A DNA stretch of 64,000 bases from assembly GCF_032401055.1 (NCBI RefSeq), contig NZ_CP135529.1, positions 4,710,501 to 4,774,500 on the forward strand, written 5' to 3'. The position numbers were made by a program, and so were the translations under genes. The stretch is from Tardiphaga sp. 709 (GTDB taxonomy: Bacteria > Pseudomonadota > Alphaproteobacteria > Rhizobiales > Xanthobacteraceae). Under the pieces are notes generated by a model. It saw only the letters and a list, made by a program, of their open reading frames with translations. It had not been told where the DNA came from and made no database searches. Shown one piece after another: positions 17,834 to 27,028 of the stretch (within the stretch, counting starts at the first letter, position 1; the number at the start of each line of letters is the position of its first letter).

Positions 17834-18550
17834 TCAGGTTGTCGGTGTGGTTGGAGTCGTCGGCGTTGTCGTCGGACGCACCACGCGCTTGATTTTGTCG
17901 ACGGTATAGTTGCTGCCGTTGATCGAGAGCAGAGCGGGGCTCGCTGACAGATCGACGGAATCGACAACGCCCTGGACTTCCGTGGAGATAGCAACATCAC
18001 GGCCGTTGTCGTCCTTGCCCGTTGCAGTCAGCGTATAGGCCCCTTCGGGATACTGAACGCCGTCATTGCCTTTGCCGTCCCATACGAAAGTGCCGTTGCC
18101 CGACTGCAACGTATACTTGCCGGTGTAGACAACGTTACCAGCTGAATTCGTAATGTTGACGGTGGCTGTAGAGTCCTTGTCGGCGAGCAGATTCCATGTC
18201 GCCGACGTCTTGAATTGCGCCGTGCTGCCATCGACAGCGACGTTGTTGCCGACATAGATGAGCGCCTGCGTCGCTTCCGTAGCTTTGCCAAGATCGACCA
18301 GGGCTTTCAACTGATCGTTCGACTTGAGCTGCTGTTCGACGCCCGCGAACTGCACGAGCTGCTGCGTGAACTGGTTGGTATCGAGCGGATCGAGCGGGTT
18401 CTGGTTCTGCAGCTGCGTCGTCAGCAGCGTCAGGAACGTCTGGAAATTATCGGCAATGCCGGTGGTCGTCGAGCCAGAGCTGCTGCTCGAGTTCGATACC
18501 GGTGTGGTACCGGATACGACTGGGGGTGGAGTCGTTGCGTCAACTGCCAT
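17834..18550 (-). CDS. flgD: Flagellar hook capping protein FlgD
   Basis: A 238-residue hook-assembly scaffold. After a Ser/Thr-rich N-terminus comes the family motif QNPLDPLDTNQFTQQLVQFA (about 73-92), then a Tudor-like/FnIII domain with YTLQSGNGTFVWDGKGNDG. The ATG at 18550 has GAGGAG upstream; the ORF start at 18607 reaches into fliK and is not used. Ten bases after fliK, so the two share a transcript. The C-terminus ends in a Thr-Pro-Thr repeat tail that I do not recall as a family feature. Confidence 0.92.
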   Translation of the reverse strand: MAVDATTPPPVVSGTTPVSNSSSSSGSTTTGIADNFQTFLTLLTTQLQNQNPLDPLDTNQFTQQLVQFAGVEQQLKSNDQLKALVDLGKATEATQALIYVGNNVAVDGSTAQFKTSATWNLLADKDSTATVNITNSAGNVVYTGKYTLQSGNGTFVWDGKGNDGVQYPEGAYTLTATGKDDNGRDVAISTEVQGVVDSVDLSASPALLSINGSNYTVDKIKRVVRPTTTPTTPTTPTT

Positions 18551-18560
18551 GGTTCGCTCC

Positions 18561-20075
18561 TCAAATACTGATGTCGACGCCGCTGCTGGATCCCAGCATG
18601 CGGCCATAACTGCGGCCCGCAGCGATCGCAGGCACGGACTCGTCTTCGTGGATCACCAGGCGCTGGGCGTTGCGGCCCGAATTCTCGCCACTGTTCTGTT
18701 GCTGGCCTTGCGATTGATCGCGCAGGCTGAATTGTAATCCGCTGTCGTTGGTCTTGAGGCCGGCCTGTTCGAGCGCGCGCTGCAGTTGCGGTGCATCCTG
18801 GCGCAGCATGGTCAGGGTTTCCGGCTTCTCGACGGTGAGGTGCGAGGTGACATTGCCATGCTTGTCGACTTCGAGCCGGACATCGATACGGCCAAGTTCG
18901 GCAGGGTCGAGCCGGATGTCGAAGCTGCTCTTGCCCGATTTGGCGTTCTGCGCGATCTCGACGGCGACGCCATTCAAAGGCACCGGCGCGTTGGTGGCGA
19001 CCGTGGCGGTCAATTGCGGGGTCGCAGCTGCAATTGGTGTCGGTGCGGTCTGCAATGGCTGCTGCTGCAAGCTATTGGTGGTCGGCGCGGTCACATCCGT
19101 TACTGCAGCCTGAGCGACGTGTTCGGTGCGACGCTCATGGCCAGCGCCAGCCGCAGGCTTTGCAGCTTCCGGTGCAACGGCGGTCGCGTCAGTTGCCAAG
19201 CCATCTACGGGTTTGTCGCCCGGCTTGGTATCCTTGCCGACGGTCGACGCTGCGGCCGCGTCGGCTGGCTGCGCGGACGTCGTCTCGGTGGTCTTGGTCT
19301 TGTCTTCTGATTTAGCCTCGGCCGTTGATGCCGTTGTGGCATCGGCTGCGCCGGTCTTCTTTGCGCCGGCTTTGCCGCCCGCGGGCGTCGCGGATGCGAT
19401 AAGTGCCGCGAAATTCGCTTCGGCTTCCGGGGGCGTCGTTGCAGGTGCCGCTTCGGCGTCAGCCGTCGCAGCTTCGGTCACTGCCGTCTGGGCTTTCAAA
19501 ACGGCTGCAGCGATGGCGAGAGGCTGTGCAACGCCGGTGGTTTCGGGCGCTGTCGGAGCTACTGCAACATCTGTCGTGGCCGCAGGCACCGGAATTGCGA
19601 CGGCGACGGCGGAGATCGCGACGGGCTTCTCGGTTGAGGCCGTTGCGTCGGTGTCGGTCGTTGCGCTCTTGTCGGTATCCTTGGACGAGGCGTCCTTGGT
19701 GTCGGTCTTGTCGCCCGTTTTCGCGTCGGCCTTGGAATCGGCCTTCGTGTCGCTCGGGTCGCTCTTCGTCGCCTTGCGGGAGTCCTGCGCGGCATCGGCT
19801 GCCTGGGTGTCGCGGTCGCGCGGATTCGCGGCCGCGTTGTCGGCGCGATCATCGGACTGCCGTGTTCGGTCATTGCTCGAGGAGCGCGTGTCGTCGCGCC
19901 GTGCCGGTGCTGGCAGATCAGGCTGGGCGGCTGCGGCGCGATCGGCCACTACGGCAGTGTTGTCGACCAGCGAGCCGAAGCTGTCGGCATCCGACCGCTG
20001 ATCGTCGCGCGACGAGGTCGAACGCGTGCCCTGAAACGAGACGGTTGAGGCGATATCCTGCGTAACGCTAACCAC
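18561..20075 (-). CDS. fliK: Flagellar hook-length control protein FliK
   Basis: About 504 residues. The long N-terminal part (to about 350) is low-complexity, rich in Asp, Lys, Thr and Ala (charged near 90-160), as expected for the molecular ruler. The Flg_hook domain near 385-470 has LDPAELGRIDVRLEVDKHG and a QLQRALEQAGL segment that switches export specificity. The GTG at 20075 is the first start with a nearby GGAAAGG; a stronger AAAGGAGG lies some 25 bases upstream but has no ATG, GTG or TTG placed to use it. Followed by flgD; preceded by a sigma-54-type promoter. Confidence 0.88.
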   Translation of the reverse strand: MVSVTQDIASTVSFQGTRSTSSRDDQRSDADSFGSLVDNTAVVADRAAAAQPDLPAPARRDDTRSSSNDRTRQSDDRADNAAANPRDRDTQAADAAQDSRKATKSDPSDTKADSKADAKTGDKTDTKDASSKDTDKSATTDTDATASTEKPVAISAVAVAIPVPAATTDVAVAPTAPETTGVAQPLAIAAAVLKAQTAVTEAATADAEAAPATTPPEAEANFAALIASATPAGGKAGAKKTGAADATTASTAEAKSEDKTKTTETTSAQPADAAAASTVGKDTKPGDKPVDGLATDATAVAPEAAKPAAGAGHERRTEHVAQAAVTDVTAPTTNSLQQQPLQTAPTPIAAATPQLTATVATNAPVPLNGVAVEIAQNAKSGKSSFDIRLDPAELGRIDVRLEVDKHGNVTSHLTVEKPETLTMLRQDAPQLQRALEQAGLKTNDSGLQFSLRDQSQGQQQNSGENSGRNAQRLVIHEDESVPAIAAGRSYGRMLGSSSGVDISI

Positions 20076-20110
20076 GGGTGGCCTTTCCAGAAGAGTTCTA
20101 TCCTCCTTTC

Positions 20111-20126
20111 AGCAAGGACCGGGCCA
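20111..20126 (-). promoter_or_regulatory. Sigma-54-type promoter for fliK-flgD
   Basis: Read on the minus strand the sequence is TGGCCCGGTCCTTGCT, against TGGCAC-N5-TTGCW: the -24 GG and -12 GC are correctly spaced, with one mismatch in the -24 block. It is 36 bases before the fliK GTG. The sigma-54 activator FlbD is encoded in the adjoining operon. The rest of the 319-base fliK-mnmA gap (to 20394) is AT-rich in places and must hold the mnmA promoter, but I see no other clear element. Confidence 0.6.
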
Positions 20127-20394
20127 CGTCTCGTTCAAGAAAAATATTCATATAAATCAGTATGTTGCGATTTGGAGGGAGCCTGCTTGGGGGCCGTCGC
20201 GGCATTATCTTTTCTGCCCGGCGGCAAGAATTGCCGTTTCTGGCGAGGCGCCGTGATTGATTGAGCGCAAGGCGGCCTATATTAAAGTGCCATATCCCAA
20301 CCATTGTCGGACCGACCTTAAGTTCCGGGATTTGGCTCCGTTTTCCTGATCGCGACGGTTTGTAGCCAGCGCGGTCGCATCAGTGACCGAAACC

Positions 20395-21604
20395 ATGCTC
20401 AACAGTCTCGATCTCGAAGGCCGTCCGCAGGACACCAGGGTCGTGGTCGCCATGTCCGGCGGCGTCGACTCCTCGGCGACGGCTGCGCTGTTGAAGTCGC
20501 AGGGCTACGACGTCGTCGGTATTACGCTACAACTCTACGATCACGGCGCCGCCACCCACCGCAAGGGCGCTTGCTGCGCCGGCCGTGACATCCACGATGC
20601 CCGCGACGTGGCCGAGCAGAATCGGGATTCCGCATTACGTACTGGATTACGAAAGCCGGTTCCGCGAGTCCGTCATCGACAATTTCGCCGCGAGCTATGC
20701 TTCCGGCGAAACGCCGGTGCCGTGCATCGAATGCAATCGTTCGGTCAAGTTCCGTGATCTGCTGGCGACCGCGCGCGATCTCGGCGCGCAGGCATTGGCG
20801 ACCGGACATTACGTGGCCTCACGCCGCCTTGCTGATGGCTCGCGCGCCATGGTCCGCGCCGCCGATGCCGATCGCGACCAGAGCTACTTCCTGTTCGCCA
20901 CCACGCAAGAACAACTCGATTATCTCCGCTTTCCACTTGGTGACATGAGCAAGCCGCAGACCCGCGAACTGGCCCGCCAGTTCGATCTGTCGGTCGCCGA
21001 CAAGCAGGACAGCCAGGACATCTGCTTCGTGCCGTCCGGCCGCTACACCGACGTGATCGAGCGTCTGAAGCCGAATGCGCTCGAGCCGGGCGAGATCGTT
21101 GATATGGATGGCCATGTCATCGGCCGCCACGACGGCATTATCCATTTCACCATCGGCCAGCGCCGCGGCCTCGGTATTGCAGCGAGCGCGCCGCTCTATG
21201 TGATCAAGCTCGACGCCATCACCCGGCGCGTGGTGGTCGGCCCGCGCGAGGCCTTGCGGATGCACCGCATTGTGCTGCGCGACGTCAACTGGATCGGCGG
21301 CGGGAGGCTGGAAAGCGCCGTGGGCAGTGGTCTTGAACTGTTCGTCAAGGTGCGCTCGACCCGTGGACCGCAGCCGGCCTGGCTGCGTGCTGTGAATGGC
21401 AGCTACGAGATCGAACTGGTCGGCGGCGAAGAGGGCGTGTCGCCCGGCCAGGCCTGTGTGTTCTACGACGCGCCGGACGGTCAGGCCCGCGTGCTCGGCG
21501 GCGGCTTCATCAAGAGCGCTGCGGCGAAAAGCCCTGTCAGCACCTCCCCCGCGATGCTAATGTCCCCGCCGTCGCAGCGATGCGTGTGTAAGAGTTCAGG
21601 GTAG
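20395..21604 (+). pseudogene. mnmA: mnmA (trmU), tRNA 2-thiouridylase, with a one-base insertion
   Basis: Encodes the tRNA-specific 2-thiouridylase that thiolates U34 of Lys, Glu and Gln tRNAs. The first part (20395-20619) has the PP-loop SGGVDSS and the GACCAG motif. The second part, one frame ahead, has [14 protein letters not shown] with the catalytic Cys, the GHY motif, DQSYFL, and the [10 protein letters not shown]-like [11 protein letters not shown]. The switch is at 20619-20621: removing one A from CAGAATC restores a continuous [15 protein letters not shown]. Everything else looks intact and under selection. It is either a sequence error or a very recent inactivation. The ATG at 20395 is used; a GTG at 20383 is possible. 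Confidence 0.9.
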
Positions 21605-21608
21605 GGGC

Positions 21609-22247
21609 ATGGCTGGCGATATCGACCGCGCAGGGGTCGCGAAGGCTTACGGGCGCTGGGCGCCGATTTACGATCTCGTTTTTGGCAAGGTGTTCGATAG
21701 CGGTCGGCAATCGACAATCATCGAGGCCGATCGCATCGGCGGCCGCATCTTGGATGTTGGTGTCGGCACCGGACTGTCGCTGGTCGATTACGCCCGCACC
21801 ACGAAGATTTGCGGCGTCGATATTTCCGAGCCAATGCTGCGCAAGGCGCATGAGCGCGTCCGCACCCACAACCTCACCAATGTTGAAACGCTGGCGGTCA
21901 TGGATGCGAAGAACCTCGCATTCCCCGACAATCATTTCGATGCCGTCGTGGCGCAATACGTCATCACCGCCGTACCCGATCCGGAAGCGACGCTGGACGA
22001 TTTCGTCCGCGTGTTGAAACCAGGTGGCGAGCTCATTCTCGTCAATCACATCGGCGCCGAAAGCGGTCCGCGCAAGATTTTCGAACTGGCCTTTGCGCCG
22101 CTGGCCCGCCGGCTCGGCTGGCGACCGGAATTTCCGTGGAAGCGGCTGGTGGACTGGGCAACGGTCCATGGCGGGATCACGCTGGCCGAGCGCCGGCCGA
22201 TGCCCCCGATGGGGCATTTTTCGCTGATCCGCTACATTAAATCCTGA
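21609..22247 (+). CDS. pmtA: Phosphatidylethanolamine N-methyltransferase, Rhodobacter-type PmtA
   Basis: A 212-residue class I SAM-dependent methyltransferase. Motif I is RILDVGVGTG (about 46-55), the acidic end of strand two is CGVDIS, and the post-I and LKPGGELILVNH motifs follow. The C-terminal RPMPPMGHFSLIRY is like that of the Rhodobacter sphaeroides phospholipid N-methyltransferase, which converts phosphatidylethanolamine stepwise to phosphatidylcholine. It has no membrane span and would act at the inner face. It begins four bases after the mnmA stop with AGGGG upstream. Confidence 0.82.
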   Translation: MAGDIDRAGVAKAYGRWAPIYDLVFGKVFDSGRQSTIIEADRIGGRILDVGVGTGLSLVDYARTTKICGVDISEPMLRKAHERVRTHNLTNVETLAVMDAKNLAFPDNHFDAVVAQYVITAVPDPEATLDDFVRVLKPGGELILVNHIGAESGPRKIFELAFAPLARRLGWRPEFPWKRLVDWATVHGGITLAERRPMPPMGHFSLIRYIKS

Positions 22248-22298
22248 CTGTTGCAGCGCGGGACCGGAACCTCCGTTCGCGCCCGCGGTTTGCTCCGG

Positions 22299-22670
22299 AT
22301 GCAGATCAAACAGTCGTTCGTCATCGCAGGTCTTGTCATCGCCGGTTCCAGCGCCGCCTTCGCGCAGGCGCCGCCGACGCCTGCCACGCCTCCCGCACAG
22401 ACCGCGCCGCCATCGGCCGAGCGTGCAAGTGCCAATTGTGCGCCGACACAAACAACCCCACAGGGGACGATTGCTCCCAGCGGTACGACAACGGGCCAGA
22501 GCCCGGAACCGCTGGGCGATAAACTTGCGAAATCAGATGGTGTTCTTTGCCCGCCGAGCAATGTCGATTCCGCGATGCGGACGCCGGCGCCGAATTCGGA
22601 TAGCAGCAATACGCCGGTGATTCCGCCGCCCGGCAGTCCCGGCGGCGATCAAAGCGTTCGGCCGAAGTAA
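22299..22670 (+). CDS. Proline/threonine-rich secreted hypothetical protein
   Basis: A 123-residue protein from the ATG at 22299. A signal peptide (1-24, ending AAFAQ) is followed by Pro/Ala/Thr-rich low-complexity sequence and a short region with two cysteines (NCAPTQ and GVLCPPSNVDSAM) conserved in look but not known to me. It is probably periplasmic. It ends 15 bases before the convergent quiC gene. Function unknown. Confidence 0.62.
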   Translation: MQIKQSFVIAGLVIAGSSAAFAQAPPTPATPPAQTAPPSAERASANCAPTQTTPQGTIAPSGTTTGQSPEPLGDKLAKSDGVLCPPSNVDSAMRTPAPNSDSSNTPVIPPPGSPGGDQSVRPK

Positions 22671-22685
22671 GTCTTAACGAGTTCG

Positions 22686-24545
22686 TCAGGCGCGCGGCAC
22701 GGACACAGGCCGCGCGTCACGCGTTTGCGCGGCGAGCCGGATGCCTGCATTGGGCGCACCAAATCCTTGATAGTTGCGGCGCTCGACAATCTCGAAGAAG
22801 AAACGCTCATCGAAGCTCGGCGTGTAGATCTGGAAGAATTCGCCGTCGCCTTCGCGATCATACAGGATCTGGTTGTCGCGCAGCGCAGCCATCAGCTCGG
22901 CATCGAGCCCATATTTGGCTTCCACGTCATCGTAATAATTGTCGGGAATGCGCAGGAATTTGGCGCCGCGTTTGCGCATATCGGCCACAGCAGCAAAGAT
23001 ATTGTCGCACAAGAACGCGATATGTTGCACGCCGGAACCGAAGAACTCCGAGATGAAGCGGTTCGACAGCGTGCGCGTTGCGGATGATCCGTTCAAGATG
23101 ATGCGCAGCGACTGATTGGCTGATATCAGCGCCTGGCTTTGCACGAGGCCGACCGGGTCCGGAATTTCCATCTGCGGCAGGCGCTGCAGGTCGAGAATGC
23201 CGGTGTAAAACAGAAGCCATGACAGCATCTCGTCATAGGGCATCGATTGCGAGATGTGATCGACGACGGAAAGATGATCTGTATCGGCATCGCTCTTGAG
23301 CGGCTCGAAATCTACGTCCCAGTTCTTGCCGGCCGCTTCCAGGAAATAGAGAAGACTGCCGCCGACGCCGTGGATCGCCGGGATTTCCAGCTCGCCCGGT
23401 CCGACTGGCTGATAGAACGTCCGCGCCTGCAACGCTTCCGCGCGCGCCATGGCCTGCTTGGTATTGCCGACGTCAAGTGCGATGGCGCACACGCCGGGGC
23501 CATGCGTCACGTAATGCGAATGCGCGAAACCGTCCGGCTCAGAATTGATCACGAGTTCGATGGCGCCCTGCGACCAGCGCTCGACGTCCTTGCTGCGATG
23601 GGCGCCAGTCTTGTGAAAGCCAAGTTGGCTGAGCAGCGTTGCGAGGTCAGTCGCCTTGGTCTCGTTGACGGCGAATTCGATGAAGCCGACGCCGCGGGTC
23701 GATGTCTTTGGCTGCAGGGCGTCGGCCGGTGTCTTTGCCAGTTGATCCTGCAACAGGATCAGTGAACGCAACCCGTCAGTGGCCGTTCGAACGGCGGAGC
23801 CTGCGCGGAACTGGTCGTTGAAAATCTCAAGCGACCACGCGCCGCTATAGCCGGTGGCTTGCACGGCTTCCATGAACTTGGCCACAGGCAGGTCGCCCTG
23901 GCCGGGGAAGCAGCGGAAATGCCGGCTCCAGGACAGGACATCGAGGCCCAGCTTCGGCGCGTCGGCGAGCTGCACCAGAAAGATCTTGTCCGCCGGTATG
24001 GATGCGATGGCGCTGACGGGAAATGCCGGGGCCAGCGCATGGAAGCTATCGAGGATCACGCCGATCGACGGGTGATTGGCGCGGCGCACGATCTCCCAGG
24101 CATCGCGATAGTCGTTGACATGAGCGCCCCATGCGAGTGCCTCGAAGCCGACACGCATGCCATGCTGCGCGGCGAGGTCCCCAAGCTCGCGAAAATCCGC
24201 TGCGGCTCGGTCGATACCGCCAAGCGAGGCCGGCGAGATGTTGCTGCAGATCAGCATCAGATCCGTCTGCAATTCTTTCATCAGGTCGAACTTGCGCGCC
24301 GCGCGCGCGAAGTTGCGGCTACGCTGCGGCTCCGGCATGCCCTCGAAGTCGCGGAAGGGCTGGAAAGCGCAGATGGTCAGGCCGAGGTCGCGGCACATCT
24401 GGCCGACGTCCTTGGGGCTTCCATTGAAGGACAGAAGATCCGCTTCGAAGATCTCGACCTCGTCGAAGCCGGCAGCAGCGATGGCGCGGAGTTTCTCATC
24501 CAGTGCGCCTGATAGCGAGACGGTGGCGATCGAACGCTTGGTCAT
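22686..24545 (-). CDS. quiC: 3-dehydroshikimate dehydratase fused to an HPPD-like domain (QuiC type)
   Basis: A 619-residue two-domain protein. Residues 1-270 form a xylose-isomerase-like TIM barrel with metal ligands E135, D166, Q192 and E240, which converts 3-dehydroshikimate to protocatechuate. Residues 285-600 form a VOC-fold domain like 4-hydroxyphenylpyruvate dioxygenase, retaining the H430, H508, E585 iron triad. This fusion is known from QuiC1/QsuB-type enzymes, in which the second domain's role is unsettled. It is last in an operon behind an ABC importer and a shikimate-type dehydrogenase. Its ATG overlaps the livF-like stop by four bases. Confidence 0.88.
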   Translation of the reverse strand: MTKRSIATVSLSGALDEKLRAIAAAGFDEVEIFEADLLSFNGSPKDVGQMCRDLGLTICAFQPFRDFEGMPEPQRSRNFARAARKFDLMKELQTDLMLICSNISPASLGGIDRAAADFRELGDLAAQHGMRVGFEALAWGAHVNDYRDAWEIVRRANHPSIGVILDSFHALAPAFPVSAIASIPADKIFLVQLADAPKLGLDVLSWSRHFRCFPGQGDLPVAKFMEAVQATGYSGAWSLEIFNDQFRAGSAVRTATDGLRSLILLQDQLAKTPADALQPKTSTRGVGFIEFAVNETKATDLATLLSQLGFHKTGAHRSKDVERWSQGAIELVINSEPDGFAHSHYVTHGPGVCAIALDVGNTKQAMARAEALQARTFYQPVGPGELEIPAIHGVGGSLLYFLEAAGKNWDVDFEPLKSDADTDHLSVVDHISQSMPYDEMLSWLLFYTGILDLQRLPQMEIPDPVGLVQSQALISANQSLRIILNGSSATRTLSNRFISEFFGSGVQHIAFLCDNIFAAVADMRKRGAKFLRIPDNYYDDVEAKYGLDAELMAALRDNQILYDREGDGEFFQIYTPSFDERFFFEIVERRNYQGFGAPNAGIRLAAQTRDARPVSVPRA

Positions 24546-25282
24546 GCCGCGGTCTCCGTCATGGCGCCGCCGAGGAACAACTGTCCGATGCGCGGATCGT
24601 TGAGCACACGGTCGGCCTTGTCCATCAAGCGGGTCTGGCCGAGTTCGAGCACGATGCCGAAATCGGAAATCTCCAGTGCCGAGCGTGCGTTCTGCTCGAT
24701 CATCAGGATCGAGACGCCGCGGTCGCGCAGTTCCTTCAGGATGTTGAACGTCTGCAACACCATCAGCGGCGACAGCCCGATGGAAGGTTCGTCGATCAGC
24801 ACCAGCTGTGGATCGAGGAAGAGGCCGCGGGCGATTTCGAGCTGCTTCTGCTCGCCCCCGGACAAGGTTGACGCCTGTTGCTTGGCCTTGGTGCGGAGCA
24901 CTGGGAATTTGTCGAGAGCGGCCTCGATACGGGCCGGCAGATCGGTGATGTCGCGGCCGGCGGCGACGGCACCGAGTTCGATATTGTGACGGACCGTGAG
25001 TTCCGGGAAGATATTGCGGCCCTGCGGGACATAGCAGATGCCTGCCGTCAGTAGTGCACGCTGGCTGAGACCGGTGACGTCCTTGCCTTTGAATATGACT
25101 TTGCCTTCGCGCAGCTTCAGCAGGCCGAAGATCGCCTTGAACACCGTGGACTTGCCGGCGCCGTTTGGCCCGATGACGGTGGTGATCGACCCAGCCGGCA
25201 CCGAGAAGGTGGTGCCATTCAAAATCGTCATCTTGCCGTAGCCGCCGACTAGGTTCTGAACGTCCAGGATTGCATCGCTCAT
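24542..25282 (-). CDS. Branched-chain-type ABC transporter ATP-binding protein (LivF-like)
   Basis: A 246-residue ATPase with Walker A GPNGAGKST (about 37-45), the signature LSGGEQKQLEIARGL (about 138-152), and Walker B LVLIDEPSIGLSP. The IGLSP after the Walker B is typical of LivF. It pairs with the LivG-like subunit encoded ten bases upstream to drive uptake across the inner membrane. The genetic context (quiC, aroE-like) points to a hydroaromatic or aromatic acid rather than leucine. Confidence 0.9.
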   Translation of the reverse strand: MSDAILDVQNLVGGYGKMTILNGTTFSVPAGSITTVIGPNGAGKSTVFKAIFGLLKLREGKVIFKGKDVTGLSQRALLTAGICYVPQGRNIFPELTVRHNIELGAVAAGRDITDLPARIEAALDKFPVLRTKAKQQASTLSGGEQKQLEIARGLFLDPQLVLIDEPSIGLSPLMVLQTFNILKELRDRGVSILMIEQNARSALEISDFGIVLELGQTRLMDKADRVLNDPRIGQLFLGGAMTETAA

Positions 25283-25292
25283 GGCACTATCC

Positions 25293-26036
25293 TCAATGTC
25301 CCAGATAGGCTTCGATCACGGCAGGATTGGCGCGGATTTCGTCCGGTCGCCCCACCGCAAGAACCTTGCCTTCGGCCATCACCATCACGCGTGTGCAGAG
25401 CGACATCACGAATTCCATGTTGTGCTCGATGACAACGAAAGTGGCGCGCTTCTCCCGGTTGATCGCCGCGAGGCGGTCCTTGAGATCCGCCAGCATGGTC
25501 AGGTTGACGCCGCCGGCAGGCTCGTCGAGCAGCACGAGGCGCGGTCCGCCCATGAAGGCCATCGCTGCGTCGAGCAGTTTCTGCTGGCCATAAGATAGGC
25601 CGCCCGCGGGTTCATCGGCGAGATGGTCGAGCTTGAAGAAGCCGATCATCTGGTTGGCGGCCTCGGTCAGTCCGGCATCGGATGGGCCGAGCAGGCGCGA
25701 CAGCATGTTACCTTGGTGTTCCTGACCGGCGAGGATCAGATTTTCGCGCACCGACAGCTTTGGGAATACCTGCAGCAATTGAAACGTGCGGCTGACACCG
25801 AGGCCATTCAGCTCCGAGGGGCGCATGCCGGTGACCACCTTGCCGTCGACCTTCACTTCGCCAGCGCTGGGCGTGAGCTGGCCGAGGATGCAATTGAACA
25901 AAGTGGACTTGCCGCAGCCATTCGGACCGATCAGGCCGAGGATCTCACCTTCCTGCACATCGAACGAGACGCCGTTCACGGCGGTGATGCCGCCAAAGCT
26001 CTTGCGGATATTGCTGACTTCGAGGACTGCGGTCAT
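25293..26036 (-). CDS. Branched-chain-type ABC transporter ATP-binding protein (LivG-like)
   Basis: A 247-residue ATPase from the ATG at 26036, which overlaps the stop of the permease gene by four bases. Walker A is GPNGCGKST and the signature is LSYGQQKLLDAAMAF. The Walker B is VLLDEPAGGVN, with the GGVN of LivG. The ORF is open far upstream only as a shadow of the permease. Partner of the LivF-like subunit. Confidence 0.9.
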   Translation of the reverse strand: MTAVLEVSNIRKSFGGITAVNGVSFDVQEGEILGLIGPNGCGKSTLFNCILGQLTPSAGEVKVDGKVVTGMRPSELNGLGVSRTFQLLQVFPKLSVRENLILAGQEHQGNMLSRLLGPSDAGLTEAANQMIGFFKLDHLADEPAGGLSYGQQKLLDAAMAFMGGPRLVLLDEPAGGVNLTMLADLKDRLAAINREKRATFVVIEHNMEFVMSLCTRVMVMAEGKVLAVGRPDEIRANPAVIEAYLGH

Positions 26037-27028
26037 GGCGCCGTTTCCAGTTTCGCTTTGGCGACCGCGCGCAACGCGGAAGCGGCCTTGGTGCGGCGTT
26101 CGGAGATGTAACGATCGAGAATGCCGAGAATGCCGGTGGGTGAGTAGATCAGCAGCAGGATCACCGCGATGGCATAGAGCATGAGATAGTAACCCTGCGT
26201 GAAGCGCAGCCATTCAGGCAGCAGCACAGCGATCATCGCGCCGAGGAAGGGCCCGAAGAAGAAGCCGGAGCCGCCAACGATCACCATCATCAGGAGATCG
26301 AGGGACAGCGACAGGTGGAATGGCACGGGATCGACATATTGGGTCAGCGGTGCATAGAGCGTGCCAGCGACACCGCCGAGTGCGGAGCCGATCGCAAAGG
26401 CCATCAGCGTATAGCGCCGCGTGTCGATGCCGAGCGAAAGCGCACGAACGGGATTTTCGCGCAGCGCAATGAAAGCACGGCCCCATGGCGAACGGATCAG
26501 CCACCAGACGGCCAGTGAGACGATGCCGAGCGATCCCAGACAGACATAATAGAACGGCAGTGGTCGTCGCGTCGGATAGCCAAAGATCTCCGGGCGAGGG
26601 ATGTTGCTGATGCCGTAGATACCCTTGGTCAGCCAATCCTCGTTGCGGAAGACAAGGAAGGCTAGCGTCGAAAATGCGAGGGTGACAAAAGCCAGGTAGT
26701 GATGCTGCACGCGCAGGGCGGGATAACCGAGGATCCAGCCGATAACGAAACACAGCACGATGGCGACGCCGAGTGCCGCGATCAGCGGCATGCCGCTGGA
26801 GGTCATGATCGCCGCTGTATAGGCGCCGATGCCGACAAAGGCGCCCTGCGCCAGCGAGACCTGCCCGGCATAGCCTAGCGTCAGATTGAGCCCCATGGCG
26901 GCGATGGTCATCACAGCCCACTGGCTGAGGATGAACAGGCCGTAGCGGTTGAAGTTCATCGGAACGATGATCAGCGCGGCAATGACAACGATGCCGAAGC
27001 CGATCTTGAGATACTTGGCCGCGGTCAT
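26033..27028 (-). CDS. Branched-chain-type ABC transporter permease (LivM-like)
   Basis: A 331-residue inner-membrane permease with about nine to ten spans and the conserved GYAGQVSLAQGAFVGIGAY motif of LivM proteins near residues 49-67. The EAA-like GxALGGVAGTLYAP loop lies near 215-228. It ends in a basic cytoplasmic tail. Overlaps both neighbours by four bases, so the four transporter genes before quiC are tightly coupled. Confidence 0.9.
   Translation of the reverse strand: MTAAKYLKIGFGIVVIAALIIVPMNFNRYGLFILSQWAVMTIAAMGLNLTLGYAGQVSLAQGAFVGIGAYTAAIMTSSGMPLIAALGVAIVLCFVIGWILGYPALRVQHHYLAFVTLAFSTLAFLVFRNEDWLTKGIYGISNIPRPEIFGYPTRRPLPFYYVCLGSLGIVSLAVWWLIRSPWGRAFIALRENPVRALSLGIDTRRYTLMAFAIGSALGGVAGTLYAPLTQYVDPVPFHLSLSLDLLMMVIVGGSGFFFGPFLGAMIAVLLPEWLRFTQGYYLMLYAIAVILLLIYSPTGILGILDRYISERRTKAASALRAVAKAKLETAP

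Noticed and set aside
19126-20001. Ala/Ser/Val-rich frame antisense to fliK
   Set aside because: A translation artefact of the low-complexity fliK N-terminus; no start signal.
20395-21604. Programmed frameshift in mnmA
   Set aside because: No slippery heptamer or downstream structure was seen at 20619-20621, and mnmA is not known to use frameshifting.
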